Shown: positions 49,597-59,205, numbered from the stretch's first letter. The stretch: 64,000 bases of DNA from DASQHW01 sp038238245 (GCA_038238245.1 JBBRXX010000008.1:80306-144305), one strand, 5' to 3'. Numbers and translations: made by a program. Notes: generated from the sequence alone by a model not told the origin.

Positions 49597-52500
49597 GTGT
49601 ACGGCCTTCCCGATCACATCGCTCGCTACCGGGTGCGAGCAGTGCTCGGCGCCGGTGCGTTCGGCGTCGTCGTGTCGGCATTCGACGAAGCCCTGGACGC
49701 GTACGTCGCTGTCAAAGTCCTGACAACGGAGCACGCGCACAACCATGACACACGCGAGCGTTTCGTGCGCGAAGCCCAGCTGCTCCGTCGTGTCCACAGC
49801 GCGCACATCGTGGCCGTACACGACATCGGCGAACTGGACGACGGTCGGCCCTTCTTCGTCATGGATCTCGCGACCGGTGGCGTGCTGTCGGATCGGATCG
49901 TCCCCGCGCAGGTGCTCGACCCGAACGGTTTGCACGAGGTCATTGTCACGCTCGGGGAAGGACTCGGCGACCTGCATGCGGTCGGCGTCATCCATCGCGA
50001 CGTCAAACCCGGAAACCTGTTGGTGATCGGGGACTCGCGCGCATCGACCGATGCCGGCGTCACCGTGCAACGTCGCGGCCTGCTTGCGGATGGCGAACGC
50101 GTCGTGGTGGGCGATCTCGGACTGGCAAAGGATCAGGATCGGACGGAGACCGGGCCGACAATCCTCGGTGGCTCACCCCACTTCCGTGCGCCGGAGCAAA
50201 TGCGTCGCGGCGCCGAGATCGGCCCGCCCGCCGACGTATACGCCGCGACCGCCGTGCTCTGGAACCTGCTCACCGGTGTACCGCCCGAAAGCGACGCCTT
50301 GGCGGCGCAGATCGCGACCGCACCGGTCCAGTGGCAGACGGTGCTGGCACGAGGGCTCGCGGCGGAACCGGACGAGCGCTACGCCACGATGGCCGAATGG
50401 GCGGCGGCGGCGCTCGGCGCGCTCGAAGACGCCACCGCGGGAACGTTCAGCGTCGGATTCCACGCGCCCGCACCCGGGACCACGTGCCCGTACAAGGGCC
50501 TCGCGGCATTCCAACCGGAAGACGCGTCGTTCTTCTTCGGGCGCGAAACGCTCGTCGATGAGCTTGTCCGCCGGCTGCACGCGTCCCGGACGCTCGTCGT
50601 CGGCGGCCCCTCGGGAAGTGGGAAGTCGTCGCTGCTGCGGGCCGGGCTCATCCCTGCGCTCGCGACCGGCGCCCTGCCGGGGAGCCAGCACTGGCGCATC
50701 TTGACGTTCAGCCCGGGCGCCGACGCGCTCGACGAGCTCGTGCACCAGCTCGGGCGGCTCGCCCCCAATGGGGCGCCGTGGACCGCACACGAACTGCGCG
50801 CCGATCCGCGTGCCGTGCGCCGCCTCGTTCCTCCCGACACGCACGCGCTGCTCGCCATCGACCAGTTCGAAGAGCTCTTCACCTACGACGCGAACGTACC
50901 CGACCGTCAGGTGTTCCTCGACGCGGTCGCATCGCTCGCCGCATCACAAGATGCCAGCGTGCGCATCGCCTTCGCGATGCGCTCGGACTTCTACTCGACG
51001 GCCGCGCACTTTCCCTGGCTCGCGCAATGCATCAGCGAGAACCAAGTGCTGGTCGGCCCCATGCAGCGTCACGAGCTTCGCCGCGCGGTCGAAGGCCCGG
51101 CGCAACGCGCGGGGCTGCGGTTCGAGACGGGGCTGACCGAAGCATTCTTGGACGAAGCCGGAGACGAGCCAGGGGCGCTTCCGCTCGTGGAGCATGCGCT
51201 CATGGAAACATGGTTGCGCCGCCGAGGCACGCTGTTGACATTCGACGCGTTCCGCGCCGCGGGCGGCGTCGTCGGCGCGATCGCGCAGTCCGCGGAGCAC
51301 GCGTACGAGCGCCTCGACCACGACCACCGAGTCGCCGCTCGACGGCTCTTCCTCCGGCTCGTGATTCCCGGCGAGAATACTCCGGACACCAGCCGCCGGC
51401 TCAGCTGGCCGGAGCTCGGCGGCGACGCGAAGAGCCGTGCCGTGATCGACGCGCTGGCGAACGAGCGTCTCCTGACGATCGACGACCGCGGCGTGGCGAT
51501 CGTGCACGAGACGCTCATCCGGACGTGGCCGCGGCTGCGATCGTGGATCGACGACGCCCGCGACGAGCTGCGCACGCGCCAGCGGATCACCCAGGCGTCC
51601 ACCGAGTGGGACAATCAAGGGCGCGATCCCGACCTGCTGTATCGGGGCGCGCCGCTCGCGTCGGCACTCGACTGGAGCGCGCATACGGATCTGGGCCTCG
51701 CCGAGCTCGCGGTGGCGTTCCTCGGCGCGAGCCGCGCGGCGCGCGACGCGGAGCACGCGGCCGTGGCGGCCGACGAACGACGCCGCCGCAGAGTTCGACG
51801 ATTCGCGTTCAGCGCCCTCTCGGCGCTCGCGCTGGCCGCCGTCACCGCGTCGGTGGTGGCATTCGCGGCGTTGGAACGTTCGCAGGACAAAGAACGCGAG
51901 GCGCAAGAACGCTTCGCGCGGGGCCTCGCGACGCAAGCTGAGTCGATCGCGACGACGCGCCCGAAGCTCGCGTTGCTGCTCGCGGCCGAAAGCGCGGCGC
52001 GGGTGCGTCCGATCGACGCGGAGGCGCAGCGTGCGATCGTCTTGGCGCGCGACGCGCTCAGTGCCGCCGACATCGTCCCGAACAGCGAGCCGATCCCTGT
52101 CGGCGACGTGCTCACCACAGTCGTCACGCCCGACGGATCAACGATCGTCACGGGCGCGCGCGACGGCACGATCCGCCTGTGGGACACGAAGACGGGCGAG
52201 GCGCGCGCTGCCCTCACCGGTCTCGAGCAAGGCGTCGAAGAAGCGGCGGTCGACCCGAGCGGCCGCTGGCTGGTGGCTGCCGGCCCCGGAGGCCTCTGGC
52301 GTTGGGACCTGCGCACTGACAAGCGTGACGGTGAGCTCGTCGCCCGACCGAACGGCGCGCTCTGGTCGGTTGCGTTCTCACGCGACGGCACGCGCCTTGC
52401 GACCGCGTCCGAGACCGGCGCGGTCCAGGTGTACGAGACTGCCTCGTGGAGGCCGGTCGGTGAGCCGTTCACGGCGCCCGTCGACTTCCTCAGCGTCGCG

Positions 52501-53958
52501 TTCACACTCGACGGGACACGCGTGCTCGCAGGCACGGGGAACGGACGCGTGTTCATCTGGGACATCGCGAACCACCAAGCCGTTGGCACGCCGATTGTGG
52601 CCCACGCACCGAACGACGTGTGGGAGATCGTCATGCACCCCGACGGCGATCGCTTCGCGACCGCCGGGAGCGACGGCACGGCGAAAGTGTGGTCGTTGCG
52701 CTCTCGTGCGCAGGTCGCGGCGCCGTTCGTCTCCTCGACCGGACGCAAGGTCAAAGCGCTCGTGTGGTCGCCCGACGGCCGCGCGCTCTTCGCAGGCGGC
52801 GACGACGGCCGCGTGCATGAGTGGGACGTGCAGCGCGACACATCGAGTGACACGTCGGTCGTCGGTCACGACGACGCCGTGGTCGACGCATCCGCGTCAA
52901 GCGACGGCAAGATACTCGTCACGCTCGGCCATCAGGATGTGCGAGTCTGGGCCACGTCGAGCCGCGTGCCCGACTGGAAGCGAGGGCCCGACGTCGGCGC
53001 GCCGCTCGCCGGTGTCGCGGTGAGCGACGACGGCACGATGGTCGCGACCAGCGACGAAGGCGGCACGGTGCACGTGTATGCGCTCGCTGACGCCTCGGAA
53101 GTCGCCGCGTTGCGCGGCCACACCGGCCGCGTGTTCGGTCTCGCGTTCCTCCCCAATGGGCGACTGGTGAGCGGCGGACACGATGGCACGCTGCGCGTGT
53201 GGGAGGTGCGCTCGCGAAAGGCTGTCGCGACGCGCGAACGTGCGGCCGACGGTCCGATCACGAGCGTCGCGATCAGCCCCGATGGTGACACGGTCGCGTC
53301 GTCGAGCGACGACGGCGTCGTACGACTCTGGGCGGCCGACGATCTGGCAGGTCCGACGGCGATTACCGCGCGAGTCGCAGCGACCGTGAACGATGTCGCG
53401 TTCTTGCACTCCGGCGGGCTCGTAAGCGCCAACAACGACGGTACGGTCCGCTTCTGGCGACGTGACGGCTCGGAAGCTCGCCCCGCCCTCGCAGTCGACC
53501 GGGACGCCGACGCGGTGTTCGGCGTCGCCGTCAGCGACGACGGAGAGGTTCTCGCGGCGGCAACGGCAACCGACGGCGTGACGCTCTGGCGGCTCGACTC
53601 GCGCGAGCGCGGGCCCGACCTCAACGGACAACCGGCCGATCCACTCGACGTGGCGTTCATCGGCGGCGGTGAAGCGCTGGTGACGAGCAACCGCACCGGC
53701 ATTGTGACCTTGTGGAACGCGCGGACCGGCCAGAGCATTGGTCCCCGCTTCGACTACCACGACGGCAAGGCCGTGTGGCGCCTCGCCGTGACCCGTCGCT
53801 CGGTCATCGTCAGCGCCGGTGGCGACGGCACACTCGCGATGCTCGACACGCTCGATCTCGAACGCGCGTGCGAGCTCGGCGCGGGGTCGCTCGATCCGCG
53901 GGCGCGGGCCCGTTACCTCGGCGACCGCGAGCCGGTGGGCTGCGCGCGTACGGGTTGA
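49597..53958 (+). CDS. Ser/Thr protein kinase-STAND ATPase-TM-WD40 protein
   Basis: A 1453-residue protein. Residues ~10-275 are a Hanks kinase: glycine loop GAGAFG, Lys40, catalytic loop HRDVKPGN (Asp135), DLG (residues 173-175) and APE. Residues ~298-700 are a STAND NTPase with Walker A GPSGSGKSS (337-345) and Walker B LLAIDQFEELF. A transmembrane segment follows (FAFSALSALALAAVTASVVAF, about 733-755), then a WD40 propeller region of ~640 residues with repeated GTxR/W and SPDG motifs. The TM puts kinase-STAND and WD40 on different sides only if the topology is simple; this is untested. TTG 49549 is an alternative start that overlaps the lipoprotein gene. It may act as a sensor or stress trigger. 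Confidence 0.87.
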   Translation: MYGLPDHIARYRVRAVLGAGAFGVVVSAFDEALDAYVAVKVLTTEHAHNHDTRERFVREAQLLRRVHSAHIVAVHDIGELDDGRPFFVMDLATGGVLSDRIVPAQVLDPNGLHEVIVTLGEGLGDLHAVGVIHRDVKPGNLLVIGDSRASTDAGVTVQRRGLLADGERVVVGDLGLAKDQDRTETGPTILGGSPHFRAPEQMRRGAEIGPPADVYAATAVLWNLLTGVPPESDALAAQIATAPVQWQTVLARGLAAEPDERYATMAEWAAAALGALEDATAGTFSVGFHAPAPGTTCPYKGLAAFQPEDASFFFGRETLVDELVRRLHASRTLVVGGPSGSGKSSLLRAGLIPALATGALPGSQHWRILTFSPGADALDELVHQLGRLAPNGAPWTAHELRADPRAVRRLVPPDTHALLAIDQFEELFTYDANVPDRQVFLDAVASLAASQDASVRIAFAMRSDFYSTAAHFPWLAQCISENQVLVGPMQRHELRRAVEGPAQRAGLRFETGLTEAFLDEAGDEPGALPLVEHALMETWLRRRGTLLTFDAFRAAGGVVGAIAQSAEHAYERLDHDHRVAARRLFLRLVIPGENTPDTSRRLSWPELGGDAKSRAVIDALANERLLTIDDRGVAIVHETLIRTWPRLRSWIDDARDELRTRQRITQASTEWDNQGRDPDLLYRGAPLASALDWSAHTDLGLAELAVAFLGASRAARDAEHAAVAADERRRRRVRRFAFSALSALALAAVTASVVAFAALERSQDKEREAQERFARGLATQAESIATTRPKLALLLAAESAARVRPIDAEAQRAIVLARDALSAADIVPNSEPIPVGDVLTTVVTPDGSTIVTGARDGTIRLWDTKTGEARAALTGLEQGVEEAAVDPSGRWLVAAGPGGLWRWDLRTDKRDGELVARPNGALWSVAFSRDGTRLATASETGAVQVYETASWRPVGEPFTAPVDFLSVAFTLDGTRVLAGTGNGRVFIWDIANHQAVGTPIVAHAPNDVWEIVMHPDGDRFATAGSDGTAKVWSLRSRAQVAAPFVSSTGRKVKALVWSPDGRALFAGGDDGRVHEWDVQRDTSSDTSVVGHDDAVVDASASSDGKILVTLGHQDVRVWATSSRVPDWKRGPDVGAPLAGVAVSDDGTMVATSDEGGTVHVYALADASEVAALRGHTGRVFGLAFLPNGRLVSGGHDGTLRVWEVRSRKAVATRERAADGPITSVAISPDGDTVASSSDDGVVRLWAADDLAGPTAITARVAATVNDVAFLHSGGLVSANNDGTVRFWRRDGSEARPALAVDRDADAVFGVAVSDDGEVLAAATATDGVTLWRLDSRERGPDLNGQPADPLDVAFIGGGEALVTSNRTGIVTLWNARTGQSIGPRFDYHDGKAVWRLAVTRRSVIVSAGGDGTLAMLDTLDLERACELGAGSLDPRARARYLGDREPVGCARTG

Positions 53959-54033
53959 CCGAGGGCCCCGCCGCGGCCGTTGCGCGACGCGAGATGCGTA
54001 CCGACGACCCCGCCGACCGACTCCTTCGAACCT

Positions 54034-54059
54034 TGTCGGAAAATTCTCGTAGGGGTGTC
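54034..54059 (+). promoter_or_regulatory. Possible ECF-type promoter of the sigma operon
   Basis: TGTCGG (54034-54039) is followed after 16 bases by TGTC (54056-54059). ECF42-group sigma factors are reported to favour TGTCGA and a CGTC-like -10. The match is partial, so autoregulation is only a suggestion. The site is about 75 bases upstream of the DUF6069 gene. Confidence 0.3.
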
Positions 54060-54134
54060 CTTTGCGCGTCCGGCCCTTCGTAGCAATGGGTGAGAGGCCG
54101 GCGCCGGGTCGGCACGACGAAGGGAGCCACTCCG

Positions 54135-54560
54135 ATGACTGCGACCACCACACTCACCGCCGCCCCGCCCGCCCGGCGGGTCCGCACGGCCAGGTCCCTC
54201 TGGGCGACCGGTGCGACTGCCGGCGTTGCCGCATCAGTGGCAACTGTCGGCATCGCGGCCTTTGCCCGGGCGATCGATGTGCCGCTGACCGTCGGCGGCG
54301 AGGCGATCCCGCTGGCCGGATTCGCGCAGCTGACGTTCGTCGCCTCGATCATCGGCACGGTGCTCGCCGTGGTGATGTCCCGCCGCGCCGGCCGGCCTCG
54401 CCGCACGTTCGTCACCACGACGGCCGTGCTCACCCTCTTGTCGATCGTCCCTGACGTCCTTGCCGACGCCCACACCGCGACCCGTGTCGCGCTGGCGCTG
54501 ACCCACTTGGCTGCGGCCGCGATCGTCATCCCCGCCCTCGCATCCCGCCTCACCGACTGA
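54135..54560 (+). CDS. DUF6069-like small membrane protein
   Basis: A 141-residue membrane protein with four predicted segments (ATGATAGVAASVATVGIAAFARAI, LAGFAQLTFVASIIGTVLAVVM, FVTTTAVLTLLSIVPDVLA, ALTHLAAAAIVIPALASRL) and a basic N-terminus. It resembles the DUF6069 family, which often sits with ECF sigma genes. AAGGGAG lies 9 bases before the ATG at 54135. It is followed by the YCII and sigma genes and may serve as a membrane anchor or sensor of that system. Confidence 0.7.
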   Translation: MTATTTLTAAPPARRVRTARSLWATGATAGVAASVATVGIAAFARAIDVPLTVGGEAIPLAGFAQLTFVASIIGTVLAVVMSRRAGRPRRTFVTTTAVLTLLSIVPDVLADAHTATRVALALTHLAAAAIVIPALASRLTD

Positions 54561-54615
54561 CCACACCCACCCGCTCGGGCATAACTTGCCCGGCCCACCC
54601 GAAAGGACCATCACG

Positions 54616-54972
54616 ATGACGCTCTATCTCATGGCCGTACACCACAGCCCCGACGCCCCGCCGCCTCCGCCCGACCAGATGCAGACGGCCTTCGAACAGG
54701 TCGACGTGTTCAACGCAGAGCTCAAGGCCGCGGGCGCGTGGGTCTTCGGCGGAGGACTTCACTCCCCGGACATCGCCACGGTTGTCCGCGTCGCGGACGG
54801 CGAGACGATCACGACCGACGGTCCGTTCGCCGAGACGAAGGAACAACTCGGCGGCTTCTGGATCATCAGCGCACCCGACCTCGACGCCGCGCTCGCGTGG
54901 GCCGCGAAGGGCTCCGCGGCATGCATGGGTCCGGTCGAGGTTCGCCCGTTCCAGGACGACACCGAGGCGTAA
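54616..54972 (+). CDS. YCII-related (DGPF) protein
   Basis: A 118-residue dimeric alpha/beta-barrel protein of the YCII/DGPF group: LYLMAVHHSPDAPPPPPDQM, DGETITTDGPFAETKEQLGGFWIISA with the DGPF motif, and VEVRPFQ at the end. These proteins are partners of ECF42 sigma factors by conserved neighbourhood. The start ATG 54616 follows GAAAGGA. The sigma gene begins 5 bases after its stop. Confidence 0.9.
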   Translation: MTLYLMAVHHSPDAPPPPPDQMQTAFEQVDVFNAELKAAGAWVFGGGLHSPDIATVVRVADGETITTDGPFAETKEQLGGFWIISAPDLDAALAWAAKGSAACMGPVEVRPFQDDTEA

Positions 54973-54977
54973 CCGGC

Positions 54978-56207
54978 GTGCCGGCGCCCGACACCGAAAC
55001 GCTCGCACGGACCTTCCGAGAGGAATCCGGCCGGGTTGTCGCCACCTTGGTCCGTCTCTTCGGCGACATCGACATCGCCGAAGAGATGGTCCAAGAGGCG
55101 TTCCTGGTTGCGAGCGAGCGGTGGCCGGAGACCGGCGTGCCGCCCAATCCCGGCGGGTGGATCACCACGACCGCCCGCAACCGTGCCATCGATCGCCTGC
55201 GTCGGGAGGCTTCCCGCCATGACCGTCAAGCCCAAGCCGCGTTGCTCCACGAGAGCACCGAACCGACCGAGCCGGTGGGTGGTGACGTGAAAGACGACCG
55301 CCTCCGGCTCATCTTCACCTGTTGCCATCCCGCGCTTGCTCCGAGCGCGCAGATCGCGCTCACGCTTCGCCTGCTCGGAGGGCTCGAGACGCCATACATC
55401 GCCCGGGCATTCCTCGTGCCCGAGGCGACGATGGCCAAGCGGCTCGTACGAGCGAAGCAGAAGATCCGCGACGCGAAGATCCCGTACCGCGTGCCGGAGG
55501 ACGCCGAGCTGCCGAGCAGGCTTCGCCCCGTCCTGGCGGTCATCTATCTCGTGTTCAACGAGGGCTACACGGCAACCGAAGGCGACGAGCTCATTCGCGC
55601 CGAACTCTGTACCGAGGCGATTCGCCTGGCCCGACTGCTCGCCGAGCTGATGCCCGACGAGCCCGAGGTGCTCGGCCTCCTCGCGCTGCTCGTGCTGACC
55701 GAATCACGCCGCCGCGCGCGCACCGCATCGGATGGCACCTTGGTCCTCCTGCCCGACCAGGACCGCGCCACATGGGATCGCGACCTCATCGCCGAGGGCC
55801 AGTCGATCGTGCGGAGATGCCTCCGCCGCAACCAGCCCGGCCCGTACCAGATCCAGGCCGCGATCAACGCGGTGCACAGCGACGCGCCGACCGCCGCCGA
55901 GACCGACTGGGTCCAGATTCTCCAGCTCTACGACCAGCTCCTCGCGATTGCTCCGAGCCCCGTGGTCGCACTCAATCGGGCCGTAGCCCTTGCCGAGGTC
56001 GCAGGTCCGGAGGCCGCGCTCGCCGCGGTCGACGCGCTCGAGCTCGACGAGTACCACCCGTTCCACGTCACGAGGGCGGAGCTCCTCGTTCGCCTTCATC
56101 GTGAGGACGACGCGCGTTCGGCGTACGACCGCGCACTCGCGCTCGCGCACAACGCCGCCGAGCACGCCCACCTCGAGCGCCGGCGCCGCACGCTGAGCTC
56201 GGGGTAG
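54978..56207 (+). CDS. ECF42-type RNA polymerase sigma factor with C-terminal extension
   Basis: A 409-residue ECF sigma. Region 2 is FGDIDIAEEMVQEAFLVASERWPETGVPPNPGGWITTTARNRAIDRLR; region 4 is LTLRLLGGLETPYIARAFLVPEATMAKRLVRAKQKI. The ~230-residue C-terminal extension (RPVLAVIYLVFNEGYTATEGDEL, then TPR-like helices with VVALNRAVALAEVAGPEAAL) is the ECF42 hallmark, together with the upstream DGPF gene. Such sigma factors have no classical anti-sigma and may be controlled by their extension or the YCII protein. GTG 54978 is the start. Confidence 0.9.
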   Translation: MPAPDTETLARTFREESGRVVATLVRLFGDIDIAEEMVQEAFLVASERWPETGVPPNPGGWITTTARNRAIDRLRREASRHDRQAQAALLHESTEPTEPVGGDVKDDRLRLIFTCCHPALAPSAQIALTLRLLGGLETPYIARAFLVPEATMAKRLVRAKQKIRDAKIPYRVPEDAELPSRLRPVLAVIYLVFNEGYTATEGDELIRAELCTEAIRLARLLAELMPDEPEVLGLLALLVLTESRRRARTASDGTLVLLPDQDRATWDRDLIAEGQSIVRRCLRRNQPGPYQIQAAINAVHSDAPTAAETDWVQILQLYDQLLAIAPSPVVALNRAVALAEVAGPEAALAAVDALELDEYHPFHVTRAELLVRLHREDDARSAYDRALALAHNAAEHAHLERRRRTLSSG

Positions 56208-56212
56208 CGATC

Positions 56213-58747
56213 TCAGGTCAGCCGGTTGACCGTCGCAATCTCGCTCAGCCGGACGGCGTGCCGCGCCGGGATCGTGGCCGCGAGGAACGCGGCGACGACG
56301 ACGAGCACCGACACGCCCGCGATCGTCTGGAACGGGACGGCGAGGCGAGTGAAACCGTGCACCGTGACCGCTTGCGCGAGTCCGAGACCGAGGACGAGAC
56401 CGGCGCCGACGCCGAAGACCACGCCTGCGAGGGCGATGAACACCGCCTCGCATTGCACCGTGAGCGAGACCTGTGCGGGGGTCATGCCGAGGACGTCGAG
56501 GAGCCCGAGCTCCCATCTGCGCTCGACGACGGAGAGACCCAGCGCGTTGGCCACACCCAGCAGCGCGATGACGATGCTCAAGCCCACGAGTGCCTGGACG
56601 AGCGCAATCGGGCCTTCCGCTTTCACCGCCTGCGCGCGCGCGTAGGTGCGGGCGTCGAGCACCGAAACGCCGGGAAAGCCGTTGACGCCGACGTCGACCT
56701 GCCGGCGAAGCGTGGTGAGGTCGCCCGTGGCCGCTCCCTTGACGAAGACCGCGCGGATCGGTGCGCTCCGGTATCCCTTCCGGTAGGTCTCGAAGGGAAT
56801 CACCCAGTCATGGGTGATGCCGTTGTCCGCAATGATCGCGTCGACCCGCAAGAAGCGCCGTTGCGGGAGACCGAATTTCGCGGGAACGAAGTCGCCGACG
56901 TGATAGCCCCACCGTCGTGCCGCGTCGCGCGTGACCGCGATGCTGCCGTCGGCAAAGTGCGCCAGCGTTCCCGAGAGCACGGGAAGGTTGAGGACGAGGG
57001 GGGCCGTATCGCTGTCGAGCGCCGTGAATTGTTCGGATCGAGCGTCACGGTGGAAGGTGTCGTCGCCCATCTCCGACACGACCCGGACGGCAGGCGCCTC
57101 GGCGAGCTTTTCGACGGCTTCCACATCAATGCCGGGCGCAGCATCGCTGACGACGACGAAGTCCGCCCGGTCGGCCCGTGACACGAGCTGATGCATCGCG
57201 GCGTGGGCCGACGTCGCGAGCACCGCGACACTCGTGACCATTCCGAGGCCGAGCACGACGGCAAGCATCGGCATTGCGACGCGTCGGGGATTCCCCGAAG
57301 CACTCGTTCCGGCCACCGTCCCCGCCGCGCCGGTTCGCCCGGCGAGCGCGCCGAGGAAGCGAAACAATCTCGGCGCGCACACGGGCAAGGCGAGCAAGAC
57401 CGCGACGGTCGTGGTGATCGCGCCGCCTGCGACAAGGCCCGCCCGCGCCGGATCCGCGACGACACCGAGGAGCAGCAGGATCAGCCCGACGATTCCGAGA
57501 CTTGCGGGCAGGATCGCGAACCGTGCGGGAACTGGCGACGGCGTCGCCGGTTGCGCGTCGCGCCACGCCGCGACCGGTGCGACTCTGCTCGCGCGGCGCG
57601 CGGGCACCGTCGAGATTGCCACGCAGGCAAGCGTGCCGAGCATCGCGGCCGCGCCCACGATCGCGAGATCGAAGTGAATGCGGCCGATGTCGGCGTCTTG
57701 ACCACTGAGCGAAGCGAGCCCGCGAAGGGCGTATGCCGCGGGAACTCCGGCCAGCGCGCCGGCCGTCGACGCCACGAGTCCGACCACGACTCCTTCGCCG
57801 ACGACCGAGAGATAGACCTGCGAACGCGCCATGCCGACGGTTCTGAGCAGCGAGAGCTCGCTCGTCCGCTGCGCCAACAGGATGCTGAAGGTGTTGAAGA
57901 CCACGCCGCAGCCGACGACGAAGGCGAGGAGCGAGAGTGCCAAGAGGATGGCCGTGAGAGAGCTCGACCGACGGACGAGGTTCGCCAGCTGCGCGTTGTT
58001 GTATTCGGCGCTCGTGATCACCGCGGTTCCGTCATCGGGCATTACCGCGGCGATCTGGTCGCGAAGCGCTTCCACTGCGACGTCGGGCCTCGCGGCGACT
58101 TCAATCAGGTCCCACTGGTCACCGATACCCGTGAAGTGCTGCGCCGACGAGGCGTCGATGAACACCGCGGCGGCGCCGGTCAGGTCTCCGCCGGTGCGGG
58201 GTTGCACGAACCCGGCGATCCGTTCGGGACGCGGCGAACCCACGTCGACGGAGAGTCGGATCGCATCTCCGATGTGGAGGCGCTCGGCGCGGGCGGTGCT
58301 GTTGCTCACCGCAACTTCGCCGGTCACCGAGGGCGCCCGCCCCGCGGTGAGCACGAACGGCGACAGCTCCGTCGATTCCGGCCAGCTGTACATGTAGGTG
58401 GGGCGATCCGGATCGAGGAACTTGCCGGCGGCAGTCACGAGCTGCGCGACGCGAAGGACTTGGCCCTGGGCTTGTGCGACGCCCGGCACCGCGCGAACTC
58501 GTTGGAGCATTGCGTCGGGTACCGGCGCGAAATCGCTGATACCGCGGCGAACGTCGGTCTCGGGTCCGCGGACGTAGAGGTCGGTACCGAACGAAACCTG
58601 GCCCACCAGCTCGGCGTACGACGTGCGAGCGCTCTGCGCGAGGATCGCGGTACCCGACACGAGCGCGACGCCTACCGCGATCGAGGCGGCCGAGAGCAAA
58701 TAGCGCGTCGCGCGCGCGCGAAGGCCTCGTGTGAGAAGCTTCAGCAA
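56213..58747 (-). CDS. FtsX-family ABC transporter permease (double-permease)
   Basis: An ~844-residue MacB/FtsX-like permease. TM1 is LLSAASIAVGVALVSGTAIL near the N-terminus; a large extracytoplasmic domain follows; then clusters of TM segments (LLALSLLAFVVGCGVVFNTFSILLA, GEGVVVGLVASTAGALAG, LGTLACVAISTVPAR) with the FtsX motif STVPARRASRVAPVAAW. The second half repeats the arrangement (ALVGLSIVIALLGVANALGLSVVERRWELGLLDVLGMTP). It likely pairs with the divergent ATPase at 59202. In-frame starts are only TTG 58747 or CTG; the frame is open to 58840. The exported material (lipoprotein, lipid or peptide) is unknown. Confidence 0.85.
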   Translation of the reverse strand: MLKLLTRGLRARATRYLLSAASIAVGVALVSGTAILAQSARTSYAELVGQVSFGTDLYVRGPETDVRRGISDFAPVPDAMLQRVRAVPGVAQAQGQVLRVAQLVTAAGKFLDPDRPTYMYSWPESTELSPFVLTAGRAPSVTGEVAVSNSTARAERLHIGDAIRLSVDVGSPRPERIAGFVQPRTGGDLTGAAAVFIDASSAQHFTGIGDQWDLIEVAARPDVAVEALRDQIAAVMPDDGTAVITSAEYNNAQLANLVRRSSSLTAILLALSLLAFVVGCGVVFNTFSILLAQRTSELSLLRTVGMARSQVYLSVVGEGVVVGLVASTAGALAGVPAAYALRGLASLSGQDADIGRIHFDLAIVGAAAMLGTLACVAISTVPARRASRVAPVAAWRDAQPATPSPVPARFAILPASLGIVGLILLLLGVVADPARAGLVAGGAITTTVAVLLALPVCAPRLFRFLGALAGRTGAAGTVAGTSASGNPRRVAMPMLAVVLGLGMVTSVAVLATSAHAAMHQLVSRADRADFVVVSDAAPGIDVEAVEKLAEAPAVRVVSEMGDDTFHRDARSEQFTALDSDTAPLVLNLPVLSGTLAHFADGSIAVTRDAARRWGYHVGDFVPAKFGLPQRRFLRVDAIIADNGITHDWVIPFETYRKGYRSAPIRAVFVKGAATGDLTTLRRQVDVGVNGFPGVSVLDARTYARAQAVKAEGPIALVQALVGLSIVIALLGVANALGLSVVERRWELGLLDVLGMTPAQVSLTVQCEAVFIALAGVVFGVGAGLVLGLGLAQAVTVHGFTRLAVPFQTIAGVSVLVVVAAFLAATIPARHAVRLSEIATVNRLT

Positions 58748-58818
58748 GGCGCTGCTCTTGCCACGAAACCCAGCATATTGTTCACTCTTTGGCCGGAAAC
58801 CAGATCCCGGAGTTGACA

Positions 58819-59205
58819 ATGCGAATGAACGGAACAGCATTGCGCGTGAGTGGGACCACCGCCGCAGCCATGTTCATCGCGGCATGCGGAAGCTCGGACG
58901 AGCGCGCCACGCGCCCGGCTGACGACCCCGGGCCGCCGGTCGTGGCCGTCACGTTGACGGACGCCGGCTGTGTGCCGGACAACTTCAACCTGCCTCCCGG
59001 TGACGTCGAGTTCCGCGTGACGAACAACGGCTCGACGAAAACCAAGGAGATGGAGGTACAGGATCCCGACGGCCATGTGCGCGGCGATGTCGAAGGAGTG
59101 CAGCCCGGGAAAACGCGATCGTTCACGATGAAGTTGAACGTCGGGACGTACCGGGTGCGGTGCCCCGAGGACGCGCCGGCGGGCGGCACGATCACGGTCA
59201 AGTGA
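58819..59205 (+). CDS. Cupredoxin-like lipoprotein
   Basis: A 128-residue lipoprotein with lipobox IAAC (Cys about 25). The mature part is a cupredoxin-like beta-sandwich: VVAVTLTDAGCVPDNFNLPPGDVEFRVTN, EMEVQDPDGHVRGDVEGVQPGKTRSFTMKLNVGTYRVRCPED. Of the copper ligands only Cys of YRVRCPED is clear; the usual Met and second His are absent, so copper binding is doubtful and the fold may serve as a scaffold as in EfeO. GGAG lies 6 bases before the ATG. The stop overlaps the ATPase start (GTGA). Confidence 0.82.
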   Translation: MRMNGTALRVSGTTAAAMFIAACGSSDERATRPADDPGPPVVAVTLTDAGCVPDNFNLPPGDVEFRVTNNGSTKTKEMEVQDPDGHVRGDVEGVQPGKTRSFTMKLNVGTYRVRCPEDAPAGGTITVK

